Assembly: GCF_036002945.1 (NCBI RefSeq)
Contig: NZ_CP108529.1
Location: 6,939,001-7,003,000 of the forward strand
DNA from: Streptomyces sp. NBC_01224
GTDB taxonomy: Bacteria; Actinomycetota; Actinomycetes; Streptomycetales; Streptomycetaceae
Reading direction: 5' to 3'
DNA: 64,000 nucleotides
The notes beneath the pieces are model-generated. The model worked only from the letters and a program-made list of their open reading frames with translations, was not told where the DNA came from and searched no databases. The translations under genes and the position numbers were made by a program. The first letter of the stretch is position 1. Each line of letters begins with the position of its first letter. This document shows, piece by piece, positions 15,429 through 23,889 of this stretch.

Positions 15429-16454
15429 CTAATCCCGGCCCGACTCCTCCAGCGGCGCACTGTGCCACTTCCACGAGGTGACCCGGGGATGGCCGGGCAG
15501 TTCGCCGCGGCCGGTGGCCCAGAGCAGGACGGCCCACCGGTCGGTGTCCTTGGGGGCGTCCGGGAACAGCCGGGCCAGTACCCGGTCGCAGAGATCGGCG
15601 GGCGGAGCCCAGGAGACATCCAGGCTCGCGGCGAGGTCATGCACGTGCACCAGGGTCTCCACGATGCCCATGGCGGCGAAGCCCTCCGGGTCGGACACCC
15701 CGTAGGAGTGGTACGAGCGGACCTCGGGCGAGGCCGTCCGTACCATCGCCGCGAGCAGCGCGCCGCTCGCCTCCAGCGTCTGGAGCAGTCCGGCGGGTCC
15801 GGCCGACCGGTCCGCGAAGATCGCGTTCACCGGACCGCCCTTGTGATCGGCGCTCCAGCGGTAGGGGACGTACGTGTCCAGCGACGGTTGCCGCGGGCCC
15901 AGCTGTGCCGCGTAGGAGAAGAGATCGTCGCTCAGGTGCTCGGCGGTCCCCCAGCAGTCCCACTCCAACGACCCGGCCGGGACCAGCCAGTTGTCCACCG
16001 AGGACTCCCGGAGCGTGTCGACCGCGAGGCGGACCGCGGTGGTCACGTCGTCCGCCGCGACCGGCAGCCGGGTCCCGGTCAGCGCAGCCCGTTCCGCCGC
16101 ACTGCATTCGACACAGAACTCATTGCCCTCTGGATCGGCGAGCGTCGCCCAGCCCCGCCCGTTCGGCCTGCGGTGGTCGGCCACCAGGGTGGCGCCCAGG
16201 CCGAGCAGCCGCTCCACCTCCTCGTCGCGGGTGCGGTCCTGCGGCTGAATGTCCAGGTGCAGACGGTTCTTGGTGCTCTTCGGCTCCGGCACCGAGATGA
16301 ACAGCAGCGCGGCACCGGGGGCCTCGACGAGTGCCTCGGGATCGCCGGGGGCGTCCTCGTCGGAGAGCGGGGCGCCGAGTACCCCGGACCAGAAACCGGC
16401 GAGCTTGTAGGCGTCGGCGCAGTCGATCGTGATGTGACGTACCAGTGAAGTCAT
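15429..16454 (-). CDS. Fusion of VOC (glyoxalase-like) and mycothiol-isomerase/DinB-like domains
   Basis: A 341-residue two-domain protein. Residues 1-125 are a VOC domain (RHITIDCADAYKLAGFWSGV at the start, LHLDIQPQD, and the end DPEGNEFCVE). Residues 130-341 resemble the maleylpyruvate isomerase/DinB four-helix domain (LEWDCWGTAEHLSDDLFSYA, then MGIVETLVHVHDLAASLDV), with His residues placed as the metal ligands of that fold. Such proteins may use mycothiol as thiol cofactor in actinomycetes (family knowledge). The ATG three codons inside a possible GTG start fits the family N terminus. It is convergent with the ene-reductase gene and separated from ectD by a strong hairpin. Confidence 0.75.
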   Translation of the reverse strand: MTSLVRHITIDCADAYKLAGFWSGVLGAPLSDEDAPGDPEALVEAPGAALLFISVPEPKSTKNRLHLDIQPQDRTRDEEVERLLGLGATLVADHRRPNGRGWATLADPEGNEFCVECSAAERAALTGTRLPVAADDVTTAVRLAVDTLRESSVDNWLVPAGSLEWDCWGTAEHLSDDLFSYAAQLGPRQPSLDTYVPYRWSADHKGGPVNAIFADRSAGPAGLLQTLEASGALLAAMVRTASPEVRSYHSYGVSDPEGFAAMGIVETLVHVHDLAASLDVSWAPPADLCDRVLARLFPDAPKDTDRWAVLLWATGRGELPGHPRVTSWKWHSAPLEESGRD

Positions 16455-16499
16455 GGGCCCCACTGTCGCCGCTCACGCCCGTCACGGTCCAACAGGTTT

Positions 16500-16541
16500 G
16501 GGCAGGGGGTGGGGCGACGCATGTCGCCCCACCCCCTGCCC
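16500..16541 (-). terminator. Terminator of the ectABCD operon
   Basis: A perfect 19-bp stem pairs GGGCAGGGGGTGGGGCGAC at 16500-16518 with 16523-16541, with a GCAT loop. It starts 20 bases after the ectD stop on the minus strand. It also separates ectD from the start of the VOC/DinB gene. Confidence 0.88.
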
Positions 16542-16560
16542 GGTTCAGCGCGTCGACACG

Positions 16561-17454
16561 TCACTTCACCGGTGTGAAGTCCCGCGCCCCGATGAACTCC
16601 GGACGCCGCGCCGGTGCCGCGAACGGCTCCTCGGCCGCGTTCTCCACGCTGTTGAAGACGATGAAGACATTGCTGCGCGGGTACGGGGTGATGTTGTCCC
16701 CCGATCCGTGCATGCAGTTGCAGTCGAACCAGGTCGCCGAACCCGCCTTGCCCGTGAAGAGCTTGATGCCGTGCCGGTCGGCCAGCTTCGTCAGCGCCTC
16801 GTCGGACGGGGTGCCGGCGTCCTGCATCTTCAGGGACTTCTTGTAGTTGTCCTTCGGTGTCTCGCCCGCACAGCCGAGGAACGACTTGTGCGAACCGGGC
16901 ATGATCATCAGCCCGCCGTTGGTGTCGTGGTTCTCGGTCAGCGCGATCGACACGGACACCGCCCGCATGTTCGGCAGGCCGTCCTCGGCGTGCCAGGTCT
17001 CGAAGTCCGAGTGCCAGTAGAACCCCGAAGCGCCGAAGCCCGGCTTGACGTTGATCCGGGACTGGTGGACGTACACGTCGGAACCGAGGATCTGACGGGC
17101 CCGGCCCACCACGCGCTCGTCGCTGACCAGCCGGGCGAAGACCTCGCTGATCCGGTGGACCTCGAAGACCGACCGTAGCTTTTGCGACTTCGGCTCTATG
17201 ACCGAGCGCTCGTCGGCCCGCACCGCCGGATCGGTGATCAGCCGGTCCAGTTCGGCGTGGTAGGCGGCGACCTCGTCCGGTGTGATCAGCTGGTCCACAC
17301 CGAGGAAGCCGTCGCGCTCGAAGCCCTGCAGATCCTTCACGGCGACCGGCCCCGGGGCGCCGGGCGGGGACCAGATGACCGGGTCCTGACGGGGCGTGAT
17401 CATCTCGGCTGCGCCGCGTGTGGGGTACAGGTCGGCGCGTACATCGGTGGTCAT
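16561..17454 (-). CDS. ectD: Ectoine 5-hydroxylase
   Basis: A 297-residue Fe(II)/2-oxoglutarate dioxygenase that converts ectoine to 5-hydroxyectoine. The family hallmark F-Y-W-H-S-D-F-E-T-W-H-A-E-D-G-L-P-N-M-R (about residues 140-159) contains the first His and the Asp iron ligands. The distal His is in C-N-C-M-H-G-S-G-D-N (near 250). The ectoine-binding Q-S-R-I-N-V-K-P-G motif precedes them. It is the last gene of the ectABCD operon, three bases after ectC, and is followed by the operon terminator. Its presence means the organism makes hydroxyectoine as well as ectoine for osmotic and heat stress. Confidence 0.97.
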   Translation of the reverse strand: MTTDVRADLYPTRGAAEMITPRQDPVIWSPPGAPGPVAVKDLQGFERDGFLGVDQLITPDEVAAYHAELDRLITDPAVRADERSVIEPKSQKLRSVFEVHRISEVFARLVSDERVVGRARQILGSDVYVHQSRINVKPGFGASGFYWHSDFETWHAEDGLPNMRAVSVSIALTENHDTNGGLMIMPGSHKSFLGCAGETPKDNYKKSLKMQDAGTPSDEALTKLADRHGIKLFTGKAGSATWFDCNCMHGSGDNITPYPRSNVFIVFNSVENAAEEPFAAPARRPEFIGARDFTPVK

Positions 17455-17457
17455 GGT

Positions 17458-17856
17458 TCAGCCCTCCTCGGTCAGCAGTGGGTAGACACCGTTCTCGTCG
17501 TGCTCCTCCCGTCCGGTGACCGGAGGGTTGAAGACGCAGACACAGCGGAAGTCGGTCTTCGGCCGCATGGTGTGGTGCTCATGGCCGTTCAGCAGGTACA
17601 TCGTGCCGGGGGTGATCCAGTGCTTCTCGCCGGTCTCGTCATTGGTGAGCTCGGCCTCGCCCTCGACGCACAGGACGGCCTCGATGTGGTTCGCGTACCA
17701 CATCGACGTCTCGGTACCCGCGTACATCGTGGTCTCGTGGAGCGAGAAGCCCACCTTCTCCTGGGCGAGCACGATGCGCTTGCTCTCCCAGGTTCCGGAA
17801 GCGGCCTTCACATGTCGGTCGGTGTTCTCGATGTCACTGAACGATCGGACGATCAC
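17458..17856 (-). CDS. ectC: L-ectoine synthase
   Basis: A 132-residue cupin that closes N-gamma-acetyl-diaminobutyrate to ectoine. The start IVRSFSDIENTDRHVKAASG, the stretch FSLHETTMYAGTETSMWYAN (about 38-57) and the motif GTMYLLNGHEHHTMRP (about 83-98) are diagnostic. The GTG start gives the usual 130-odd residue length and the family N terminus. It lies 68 bases after ectB and three bases before ectD on the minus strand, so all belong to one operon. Confidence 0.97.
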   Translation of the reverse strand: MIVRSFSDIENTDRHVKAASGTWESKRIVLAQEKVGFSLHETTMYAGTETSMWYANHIEAVLCVEGEAELTNDETGEKHWITPGTMYLLNGHEHHTMRPKTDFRCVCVFNPPVTGREEHDENGVYPLLTEEG

Positions 17857-17924
17857 GGTGGGTCGGTGCCTTTCTCTCTGCGGCGGTGTTTCTCGTCGGA
17901 CCCGCGTTGGGGGCGGGTCCGGGA

Positions 17925-19193
17925 TCAGGCGGTTTCGCGGACTGCGCGGGCCAGGGTCCGCAGGCCCTCGTCCAACTCCTCGGGGGTGACGGTCAGCGGC
18001 GGCAGCAGCTTCACGACCTCGCTCTGCGGACCGGAGGTCTCGACCAGGAGGCCCAGCTCGAAGGCGCGGGCGCAGACCGCGACGGCGCGCGACTTGTCGG
18101 TGAACTCCATGCCCCAGACCAGGCCGCGGCCCCGGAACTGCGCACCGAGCCGGGCGTGTTCGTCGCAGATCGCAAGGAGCGCCTGCTCGATCTGCTCGCC
18201 CCGGGCCAGGGTCTGCTTCTCCATCTGTCCGTCCGCCCAGTAGGCGTCCAGCGCGGCGGCGGCCGTGACGAACGCCGGGTTGTTGCCGCGGAAGGTGCCG
18301 TTGTGCTCGCCCGGCCCCCAGATGTCCAGCTCCGGTTTGAACAGACAGAGCGACATGGGCAGTCCGTAGCCGCTGATGGACTTGGACAGGGTGACGATGT
18401 CGGGGGTGATGCCGGCCTCCTCGAACGAGAAGAACGCCCCCGTGCGGCCGCAGCCCATCTGGATGTCGTCGACGATCAGGAGCATGTCGCGGCGGTGGCA
18501 CAGGTCGGAGAGCGCCCGCAGCCACTCGGGGCGCGCCACATTGATGCCGCCCTCGCCCTGCACCGTCTCGACGATCACGGCGGCGGGGTGGTTGAGACCG
18601 GAGCCCTGGTCCTGAAGGAGCCGCTCGAACCAGAGGAAGTCGGGTACCCGGCCGTCGAGGTAGTTGTCGAACGGCATCGGGGTGCCGTGCACCAGCGGGA
18701 TACCGGCCCCGGCCCGCTTGAAGGCGTTTCCGGTGACGGCGAGCGAGCCCAGCGACATGCCGTGGAAGGCGTTGGTGAACGAGACGATCGACTCGCGCCC
18801 CTTCACCTTGCGGGCCAGCTTCAGCGCCGCCTCGACCGCGTTGGTGCCGGTCGGGCCGGGGAACATCACCTTGTACGGGAGATCACGCGGGCGCAGCACG
18901 TTGTTCCGGAAGGACTCCAGGAAGGCGCGTTTCGCGGTGGTGGCCATGTCGAGGCCGTGGGTGATGCCGTCGCGCTCGATGTAGTCGATCAGCGCGCGTT
19001 TCAGTACCGGGTTGTTGTGGCCGTAGTTGAGAGATCCGGCGCCGGCGAAGAAGTCGAGGTAGGTGTGGCCGTCCTCGTCGGTCAGACGGGCGCCCTGCGC
19101 GTGGTCGAACACTGCGGGCCAACTGCGGCAGTAGCTCCGTACCTCCGACTCCAGGGTCTCGAAGACACTCAGCGCGGGCGGGGTGATGGTCAC
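17925..19193 (-). CDS. ectB: Diaminobutyrate-2-oxoglutarate transaminase
   Basis: A 422-residue class III aminotransferase forming L-2,4-diaminobutyrate from aspartate semialdehyde with glutamate as donor, the first step of ectoine synthesis. The start SVFETLESEVRSYCRSWPAV is the family signature. F-P-G-P-T-G-T-N-A-V-E-A-A binds the PLP phosphate, and IVDDIQMGCGRTG contains the Asp that contacts the pyridine nitrogen. The Schiff-base Lys is in LSKSISGYGLPMSL. The GTG start follows AGGAGA. It lies 94 bases after ectA on the minus strand. Confidence 0.97.
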   Translation of the reverse strand: MTITPPALSVFETLESEVRSYCRSWPAVFDHAQGARLTDEDGHTYLDFFAGAGSLNYGHNNPVLKRALIDYIERDGITHGLDMATTAKRAFLESFRNNVLRPRDLPYKVMFPGPTGTNAVEAALKLARKVKGRESIVSFTNAFHGMSLGSLAVTGNAFKRAGAGIPLVHGTPMPFDNYLDGRVPDFLWFERLLQDQGSGLNHPAAVIVETVQGEGGINVARPEWLRALSDLCHRRDMLLIVDDIQMGCGRTGAFFSFEEAGITPDIVTLSKSISGYGLPMSLCLFKPELDIWGPGEHNGTFRGNNPAFVTAAAALDAYWADGQMEKQTLARGEQIEQALLAICDEHARLGAQFRGRGLVWGMEFTDKSRAVAVCARAFELGLLVETSGPQSEVVKLLPPLTVTPEELDEGLRTLARAVRETA

Positions 19194-19287
19194 AGGGAAT
19201 CTCCTGCTTGAGGGGGGTGTGACGGGCAGCGGTGTGCTCAGGTGCGGAACAGGCCGATGCGCTCGGATGTGGAACAGGCCGATGCGC

Positions 19288-19818
19288 TCAGGCGTGGAAC
19301 GGGCCGATGCGGTACAGCACTTCCGGCAGATGCGTTCCCTCGGGGAACAGCTCACCGTCGAAGAGCACTTCACGCTCCAGGGCCACGTCGTGGCGCAGCG
19401 CGTAGGAGGTGAACAGCCGGTCCGACGCGGTGTTGTCCGGGGTGACGGTCGTCTCGACCGAGGCCAGGCCCTGCGAGGCTGCGACCCGCGAGGTCAGCGC
19501 GTCCAGCAGCTTTCCCGCCAGTCCGGTCCCGCGGTGGCCGTGATCGACGGCCACCTGCCAGACGACGAGTGTCTCGGGGCGGTCCGGCCGGAGGTATCCC
19601 GTCACGAAGGCAACGGGCCCGCCGGTCTCGTCGCGGGCGACCACGGAGGTGGCCGCGAAGTCACGGCACCACAGCAGGTAGCTATACGAGGAGTTGAGGT
19701 CCAGGACCTCGGAGTCGCGGGCGATGCGCCAGATCGCGGCTCCGTCCTCCACTCGTGGGGTGTCGATGGTGAGGAATTCACTTCGGGCACTTGCAAAATC
19801 TGCTGGTGCGGCGGTCAT
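19288..19818 (-). CDS. ectA: L-2,4-diaminobutyrate N-gamma-acetyltransferase
   Basis: A 176-residue GNAT enzyme and the first gene of ectABCD. It acetylates diaminobutyrate at the gamma amine. The acetyl-CoA loop is G-H-R-G-T-G-L-A-G-K-L-L (about 106-117), preceded by VVWQVAVD. NSSYSYLLWCRDFAATSVVA and the ending ETTVTPDNTASDRLFTSYA match EctA proteins. The ATG has no clear Shine-Dalgarno sequence; it is preceded by an inverted repeat GAATTT-N7-AAATTC only a few bases away. GlnR is reported to act on this operon in S. coelicolor, but I do not see a clear GlnR box here. Confidence 0.95.
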   Translation of the reverse strand: MTAAPADFASARSEFLTIDTPRVEDGAAIWRIARDSEVLDLNSSYSYLLWCRDFAATSVVARDETGGPVAFVTGYLRPDRPETLVVWQVAVDHGHRGTGLAGKLLDALTSRVAASQGLASVETTVTPDNTASDRLFTSYALRHDVALEREVLFDGELFPEGTHLPEVLYRIGPFHA

Positions 19819-19825
19819 GTGAATT

Positions 19826-19844
19826 GAATTTACCCAGCAAATTC
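19826..19844 (-). promoter_or_regulatory. Inverted repeat GAATTT-N7-AAATTC upstream of ectA
   Basis: GAATTT at 19826-19831 and AAATTC at 19839-19844 form a perfect palindrome with a 7-base spacer. It ends 8 bases before the ectA ATG, in an AT-rich patch unusual for this chromosome. It could be a regulator site or part of the promoter/5' leader. Confidence 0.45.
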
Positions 19845-20078
19845 TGAAATTGCATCGACGCAAGGGGTTGGGTGGGGCGATCCTCTATGTTATCACGCGG
19901 GCGCGTGCACCGGCGCGATCCGGCCTCACTTTCTTATGTTTTGGGTGCTATTTATCCGGCATAACGGCCGCGATGTGGAGTCGGTCACAAGGTCGTAACT
20001 CTCGGGTGACGCAACGGAATTGTGTGGATCCGGCTTCTGGAAACTTGGGCGTTTAGGGTCCGGGAAAGCGGGCAGAAG
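19845..20078. other. Upstream region of ectABCD, no gene
   Basis: Relatively AT-rich intergenic DNA between ectA and the terminator of the next minus-strand gene. A TATGTTAT-like patch near 19886-19893 could be part of the ect promoter when read on the minus strand (TGATAACATA). No reading frame with coding bias was seen. Confidence 0.5.
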
Positions 20079-20118
20079 AATGCGGGGAGCTGCTCTGAAT
20101 AAAGCAGCTCCCCGCATT
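20079..20118 (-). terminator. Strong hairpin terminator after the class V aminotransferase gene
   Basis: AATGCGGGGAGCTGCT at 20079-20094 pairs perfectly (16 bp) with 20103-20118, with an 8-base AT-rich loop. It starts 29 bases after the stop of the minus-strand aminotransferase gene. It shields the ect promoter region from read-through. Confidence 0.88.
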
Positions 20119-20146
20119 TATGGAATATTGACGTTCCGGTGCGCTT

Positions 20147-21253
20147 CTACTCGCTCGGCCAGGTTTCCGAAACGGCTTTGCGGGCAGTTTCGAAGTCGAC
20201 CTGCCGGCCCGCATCGGCCAGCGCCGCCCCCAGAGCCGCGAGCGAGGACTGCACCGCGCCCCGCGTCGCATCCACACCGTAGTGATTGACCCGGATCATC
20301 TCCTTGGACAGTGCACCGCCGCCCGCGATCAGCGGCAGCGACGGGTCGGCCGCGAGTGCCCGCGCGACCAGCTCGGAGGCGTCGACGCCCGCCGGGGCGC
20401 GCAGCGTCGTCGCGACCGGCGCCGCGTCCTGCGCCTCGTGCACATACGGCGACAGACCGCCGCCGAGCGCCACCGCACCCGCACGCGTCGCCGCGGCAGC
20501 CGAGGCATGCCGGGCCATCAGCGCGTCCAGGCCCTCGGACTCGATCCGTTCCACGCAGGCCTCCAGGGCCAGCATCTCCAGCTGGGCGGGGGCGTGCAGC
20601 AGCGCTCTGCGACCGCCGTCGATCCAGCGCTCCTTCCAGTCCAGGAGGGAGAGGTACGAGCGGCGCGGGGCCTGGGGGTTGGCGGCGATCCGCTCCCAGG
20701 CCCGCTCGCTCACCGACACCGCCGACACCCCGGCCGGCCCGCCCATCGCCTTCTGCGCGCCGATCACACAGAGATCGACGCCCCACACGTCCGGCAGCAG
20801 CGGCTCGGCGCCCACCGAGGCGACGGCGTCCAGCATGAACAGCGCCCCGTGCGAACGGACCACCTCACCGATCTCCGCGACCGGATTGGTGTTGCCGGTC
20901 GCCGCCTCGGCGTGGACCAGGGAGACGAAGTCGATCTCCGGGTGCTCGGCCAGCGCCCGTGCGACCTGGTCGGCGGTGACCGCCGTGTGGAACGGAACCG
21001 CCAGATCGACGACATTGGCACCGCAGTCCCGCAGCCAGTTCCCGAAGGTCTGTCCGTACGGTCCCGTGACGACGTTCAGCGCGGTCGAGCCGGGCCGGGC
21101 GCCGCCCCGGATGCAGCCTTCGAGGGGGAGCAGCGCCTCGCCCTGCATGATGACGACGTCCTGCTCGGTAGCGAGGAGGCCGGCCACCCGCTTCTCGATG
21201 GCCGCGAAATGCGCGGCGGTGAGCGGGGTGAGGTCGAGGAAGGGGTGCGTCAC
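20147..21253 (-). CDS. Class V aminotransferase (alanine-glyoxylate aminotransferase-like)
   Basis: A 368-residue PLP enzyme of the AGAT / phosphonopyruvate-transaminase-like branch. Landmarks are the phosphate-binding start of VVIMQGEALLPLEGCIRGGA, NVVTGPYGQTFGNWL, the Asp in FMLDAVASVGAEPL (about 160), and the Schiff-base Lys in CVIGAQKAMGGPAGVSA (near 190). The C terminus has IRVNHYGVDATRGAV with the substrate-binding Arg. The GTG start precedes THPFLDLTPLT, a normal N terminus. It is divergent from an amidohydrolase gene across about 110 bases, and a 16-bp hairpin terminates it. The substrate is unknown. Confidence 0.85.
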   Translation of the reverse strand: MTHPFLDLTPLTAAHFAAIEKRVAGLLATEQDVVIMQGEALLPLEGCIRGGARPGSTALNVVTGPYGQTFGNWLRDCGANVVDLAVPFHTAVTADQVARALAEHPEIDFVSLVHAEAATGNTNPVAEIGEVVRSHGALFMLDAVASVGAEPLLPDVWGVDLCVIGAQKAMGGPAGVSAVSVSERAWERIAANPQAPRRSYLSLLDWKERWIDGGRRALLHAPAQLEMLALEACVERIESEGLDALMARHASAAAATRAGAVALGGGLSPYVHEAQDAAPVATTLRAPAGVDASELVARALAADPSLPLIAGGGALSKEMIRVNHYGVDATRGAVQSSLAALGAALADAGRQVDFETARKAVSETWPSE

Positions 21254-21361
21254 GGTGGTGCTCTCTTCGGATCGGGCCGGTGCGCCGCGGTGCGGCGTAC
21301 GGACAGTGCTTCCGTCGAAGCGTACCCAGGGCGCCGGGCGGTGCCTCGTACAGTGCTGCTC

Positions 21362-22462
21362 ATGAGTGATCACAGGGCACCGCAGGTGCTGCACGTGAAG
21401 GGGCGGGTGCTCGTCGGACCGGAGGACGTCCGCGACGAGCTCTGGGTCGTCGACGGACGGATCTCGTACGGGAGGCCGGCCGGTGCGGACGAGGCGGTGA
21501 CCGTCACCGGCTGGGTGCTGCCGGGGCTGGTCGACGCCCACTGTCATGTCGGGCTCGACCATCACGGCGCCGTCGACGCGGCGACCAGCGAGAAGCAGGC
21601 CATCGCCGACCGGGATGCGGGCGCGCTGCTGCTGCGGGACGCGGGTTCGCCGTCCGACACCCGGTGGATCGACGACCGCGAGGACCTGCCGAAGATCATC
21701 AGGGCCGGCCGCCATATCGCCAGGCCCCGCAGGTACACCCGGAACTACGCCTACGAGATCGAGCCGGACGAGCTGGTCGCGTACGTCGCCCAGGAGGCGC
21801 GCCGCGGCGACGGCTGGGTGAAGCTGGTCGGCGACTGGATCGACCGGGAGGTGGGCGATCTGACCGCCCTCTGGCCGCGCGAGGCGGTCGGGGCGGCCAT
21901 CGCCGAGGCCCACCGGCTCGGAGCCCGGGTCACCGCGCACTGCTTCGCCGAGGACTCGCTGCGCGATCTCGTCGAGGCCGGCATCGACTGCATCGAGCAC
22001 GCCACCGGGCTGACCGAGGACACCATTCCGCTCTTCGCCGAGCGCGGTGTCGCGATCGTCCCCACGCTGGTCAACATCGCCACGTTCCCCTCGCTCGCGG
22101 CGGGCGGCGACGCCAAGTTCCCCCGCTGGTCCGCCCATATGCGACGGCTGCACGAGCGGCGTTACGACACCGTGCGCGCCGCGTACGACGCCGGGATCCC
22201 GGTCTTCGTCGGCACCGACGCGGGCGGGGTGCTCGCCCACGGGCTGGTGGCGGACGAGGTCGCCGAGCTGGTGAAGGCGGGCATCCCGGCCCTGGACGCG
22301 CTGTCCGCGACGACCTGGGGTGCGCGTCGGTGGCTCGGGCGGCCGGTGCTGGAGGAGGGCGCACCGGCGGACCTGGTGGTGTACGACGAGGACCCGCGGG
22401 CGGACGTACGGGTGTTGGCGGCGCCGCGACGCGTGGTGCTGAACGGGCGGGTGATCGGCTGA
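21362..22462 (+). CDS. Amidohydrolase family protein (imidazolonepropionase-like)
   Basis: A 366-residue metal-dependent hydrolase of the amidohydrolase superfamily. The metal motif V-D-A-H-C-H is at about residues 58-63 (WVLPGLVDAHCHVGLDH). A lysine that may bridge the metals is in DGWVKLVGDWID. Further His ligands are in RVTAHCFAED and CIEHATGLTED, and the catalytic Asp is in VFVGTDAGGVL. The C-terminal beta-sandwich (GAPADLVVYDEDPRADV and RRVVLNGRVI) is typical of enzymes acting on cyclic amides or related bonds. It has no signal peptide. The shared short promoter region suggests co-regulation with the divergent aminotransferase. Confidence 0.9.
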   Translation: MSDHRAPQVLHVKGRVLVGPEDVRDELWVVDGRISYGRPAGADEAVTVTGWVLPGLVDAHCHVGLDHHGAVDAATSEKQAIADRDAGALLLRDAGSPSDTRWIDDREDLPKIIRAGRHIARPRRYTRNYAYEIEPDELVAYVAQEARRGDGWVKLVGDWIDREVGDLTALWPREAVGAAIAEAHRLGARVTAHCFAEDSLRDLVEAGIDCIEHATGLTEDTIPLFAERGVAIVPTLVNIATFPSLAAGGDAKFPRWSAHMRRLHERRYDTVRAAYDAGIPVFVGTDAGGVLAHGLVADEVAELVKAGIPALDALSATTWGARRWLGRPVLEEGAPADLVVYDEDPRADVRVLAAPRRVVLNGRVIG

Positions 22463-22797
22463 GGGACGGCTCACGGAGCCGCCTCCCGACCGGGGTGTGC
22501 CATGTTGACAGGCGGTTACCGAGGCCTTGCCGTGTCGTTGAAACACTCTTGCGCGCACCCCGGCGCACTCGGTCTCCGCGCCGTCCGCGCTCAGTGGATC
22601 GGGTGACCCCGAGGAACGAACGTACCGAGATATTCGAATACAGACGCGAAAACCCCCCTTTGGAGTGAACTCACGTCAGGTGTCTGCCAGTTCACCCTCC
22701 GTGCGTAAAGCTTTCGGGGTCGAGGTCACCGGTGCCCGCGATGTCCCCCATTGGACGGCGCCGGTGGCTCCATGTCTCTTGTGGGGGTTCCACCATC
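22463..22797. other. 335-base upstream region of the LAETG protein gene
   Basis: No supportable gene. A short hairpin (CGGCTC at 22467-22472 with GAGCCG at 22476-22481) directly after the amidohydrolase stop may be a weak terminator. TTGACA occurs at 22504-22509, but no good -10 sequence is placed 16-18 bases downstream. The final part holds GGGGG at 22783-22787, the probable ribosome site of the TTG start. Confidence 0.5.
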
Positions 22798-23841
22798 TTG
22801 AACAGCAACACCTTCCGCCTGGCCGCCCTGGCGGTCGCCGCCGCTCCCGTCGCCCTGCTGGTCGCCGTCCCGGCGCAGGCCGCCACCGCGACCACCACGA
22901 CCACCGGCGACGGGAAGGCGAGCGCGGTCGTGCTCCGTACCGCACTCGACGTCTCGCTCCTGAACAAGACGATCGATGTGCCGCTCAAGGTCACGCTCAA
23001 TGAAGTGCAGGCACCCGCCAGCGCCGACAAGACCGCGCTGAGCGTGCGGCTCGACGGGGTGGACCACGGACAGCCGTTCAGTGTGCTGAGCGCCGATGTG
23101 GCCACCGCCAGGGCGACCGTCGGCAAGCACAGGGCCGAGGGCTACAGCAATCTCGCGAAGGCCCGGGTCCATGTGCCCGGACTGCCGCTGCTCTCGCTGA
23201 TCGAGGTCGAGAAGGTCACCTCCAAGGCGGTCTGCGAGGTGGGCAGGAAGCCGGTCGCCGAGTCGAACGTGCTGGGGCATGTGTCGGTCCTCGGCAAGCG
23301 GATCACCCTCACCGCGGGCGGTACAACGCAGTTGAAGGTGCCGGGCGTCGGTGAGGTGACCCTCGACCTGTCGAAGACGCACACCACCTCGCGCACCGCA
23401 GCGGCGGCCGCGCTTCAGCTGAAGGTCTCGGTCAACCCGCTCAAGCTGAATGTCGCCGATGTGCAGGGTGAGGTCACGCTCGCCGAGGCGACCTGTGAGA
23501 CGCCGAAGTCGACCGGAGGCGGCGGCAACGGCGGTTCCGGCAACGGGGGCTCCAGCAACGGCGGTTCCAGCGGTGGCGGTTCCAGCGACGGCGGTTCCGG
23601 CAACGGCGGGACGAGTGGCGCAGGCACCTCGGGCAGCGGTGGCAGCACGTCCGGGGGTACGGGCGGCGACGGCGGCGATGTGAAGCCCCAGACCGGCACC
23701 GGCCACGCCCCGGCCGTCGACTCCAACCTCGCGGAGACGGGCGGCAGCTCCACGACCCCGTACATCGCGGGCGGCGCGGCCGTGCTGCTGGCGGTGGGCG
23801 CCGGGGCGATGGTCGTGGCCAGGCGCCGCGCCCAGGACTGA
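22798..23841 (+). CDS. SCO1860-family LAETG-anchored secreted protein
   Basis: A 347-residue cell-wall protein. The N terminus NSNTFRLAALAVAAAPVALL ending VPAQA-A is a signal peptide with an AxA cleavage site. The mature body (about 40-235) is rich in beta-type sequence, with two Cys residues (KAVCEVGRK, EATCETPK) that may pair. A Gly/Ser/Asn linker occupies about 240-300. The sortase signal L-A-E-T-G is near residue 312, followed by a membrane helix (YIAGGAAVLLAVGAGAMVVA) and R-R-R. Streptomyces class E sortases recognise LAXTG. The TTG start is chosen because it gives the signal peptide directly and follows GGGGG by ten bases. The function of the body is unknown. Confidence 0.85.
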   Translation: MNSNTFRLAALAVAAAPVALLVAVPAQAATATTTTTGDGKASAVVLRTALDVSLLNKTIDVPLKVTLNEVQAPASADKTALSVRLDGVDHGQPFSVLSADVATARATVGKHRAEGYSNLAKARVHVPGLPLLSLIEVEKVTSKAVCEVGRKPVAESNVLGHVSVLGKRITLTAGGTTQLKVPGVGEVTLDLSKTHTTSRTAAAAALQLKVSVNPLKLNVADVQGEVTLAEATCETPKSTGGGGNGGSGNGGSSNGGSSGGGSSDGGSGNGGTSGAGTSGSGGSTSGGTGGDGGDVKPQTGTGHAPAVDSNLAETGGSSTTPYIAGGAAVLLAVGAGAMVVARRRAQD

Positions 23842-23889
23842 CCCCTCGACCAAGGCCCGAGGGGGGCAGTCGTAGGTCAGGAGGGGAGC

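Noticed and set aside
20282..21361. Extending the amidohydrolase frame upstream by 360 codons
   Set aside because: The extension is antisense to the class V aminotransferase. The ATG at 21362 gives the family-typical N terminus.
22504..22533. A sigma-70-type promoter starting with TTGACA before the LAETG gene
   Set aside because: No acceptable -10 hexamer is found 16-18 bases downstream, so the match to -35 alone is not enough.
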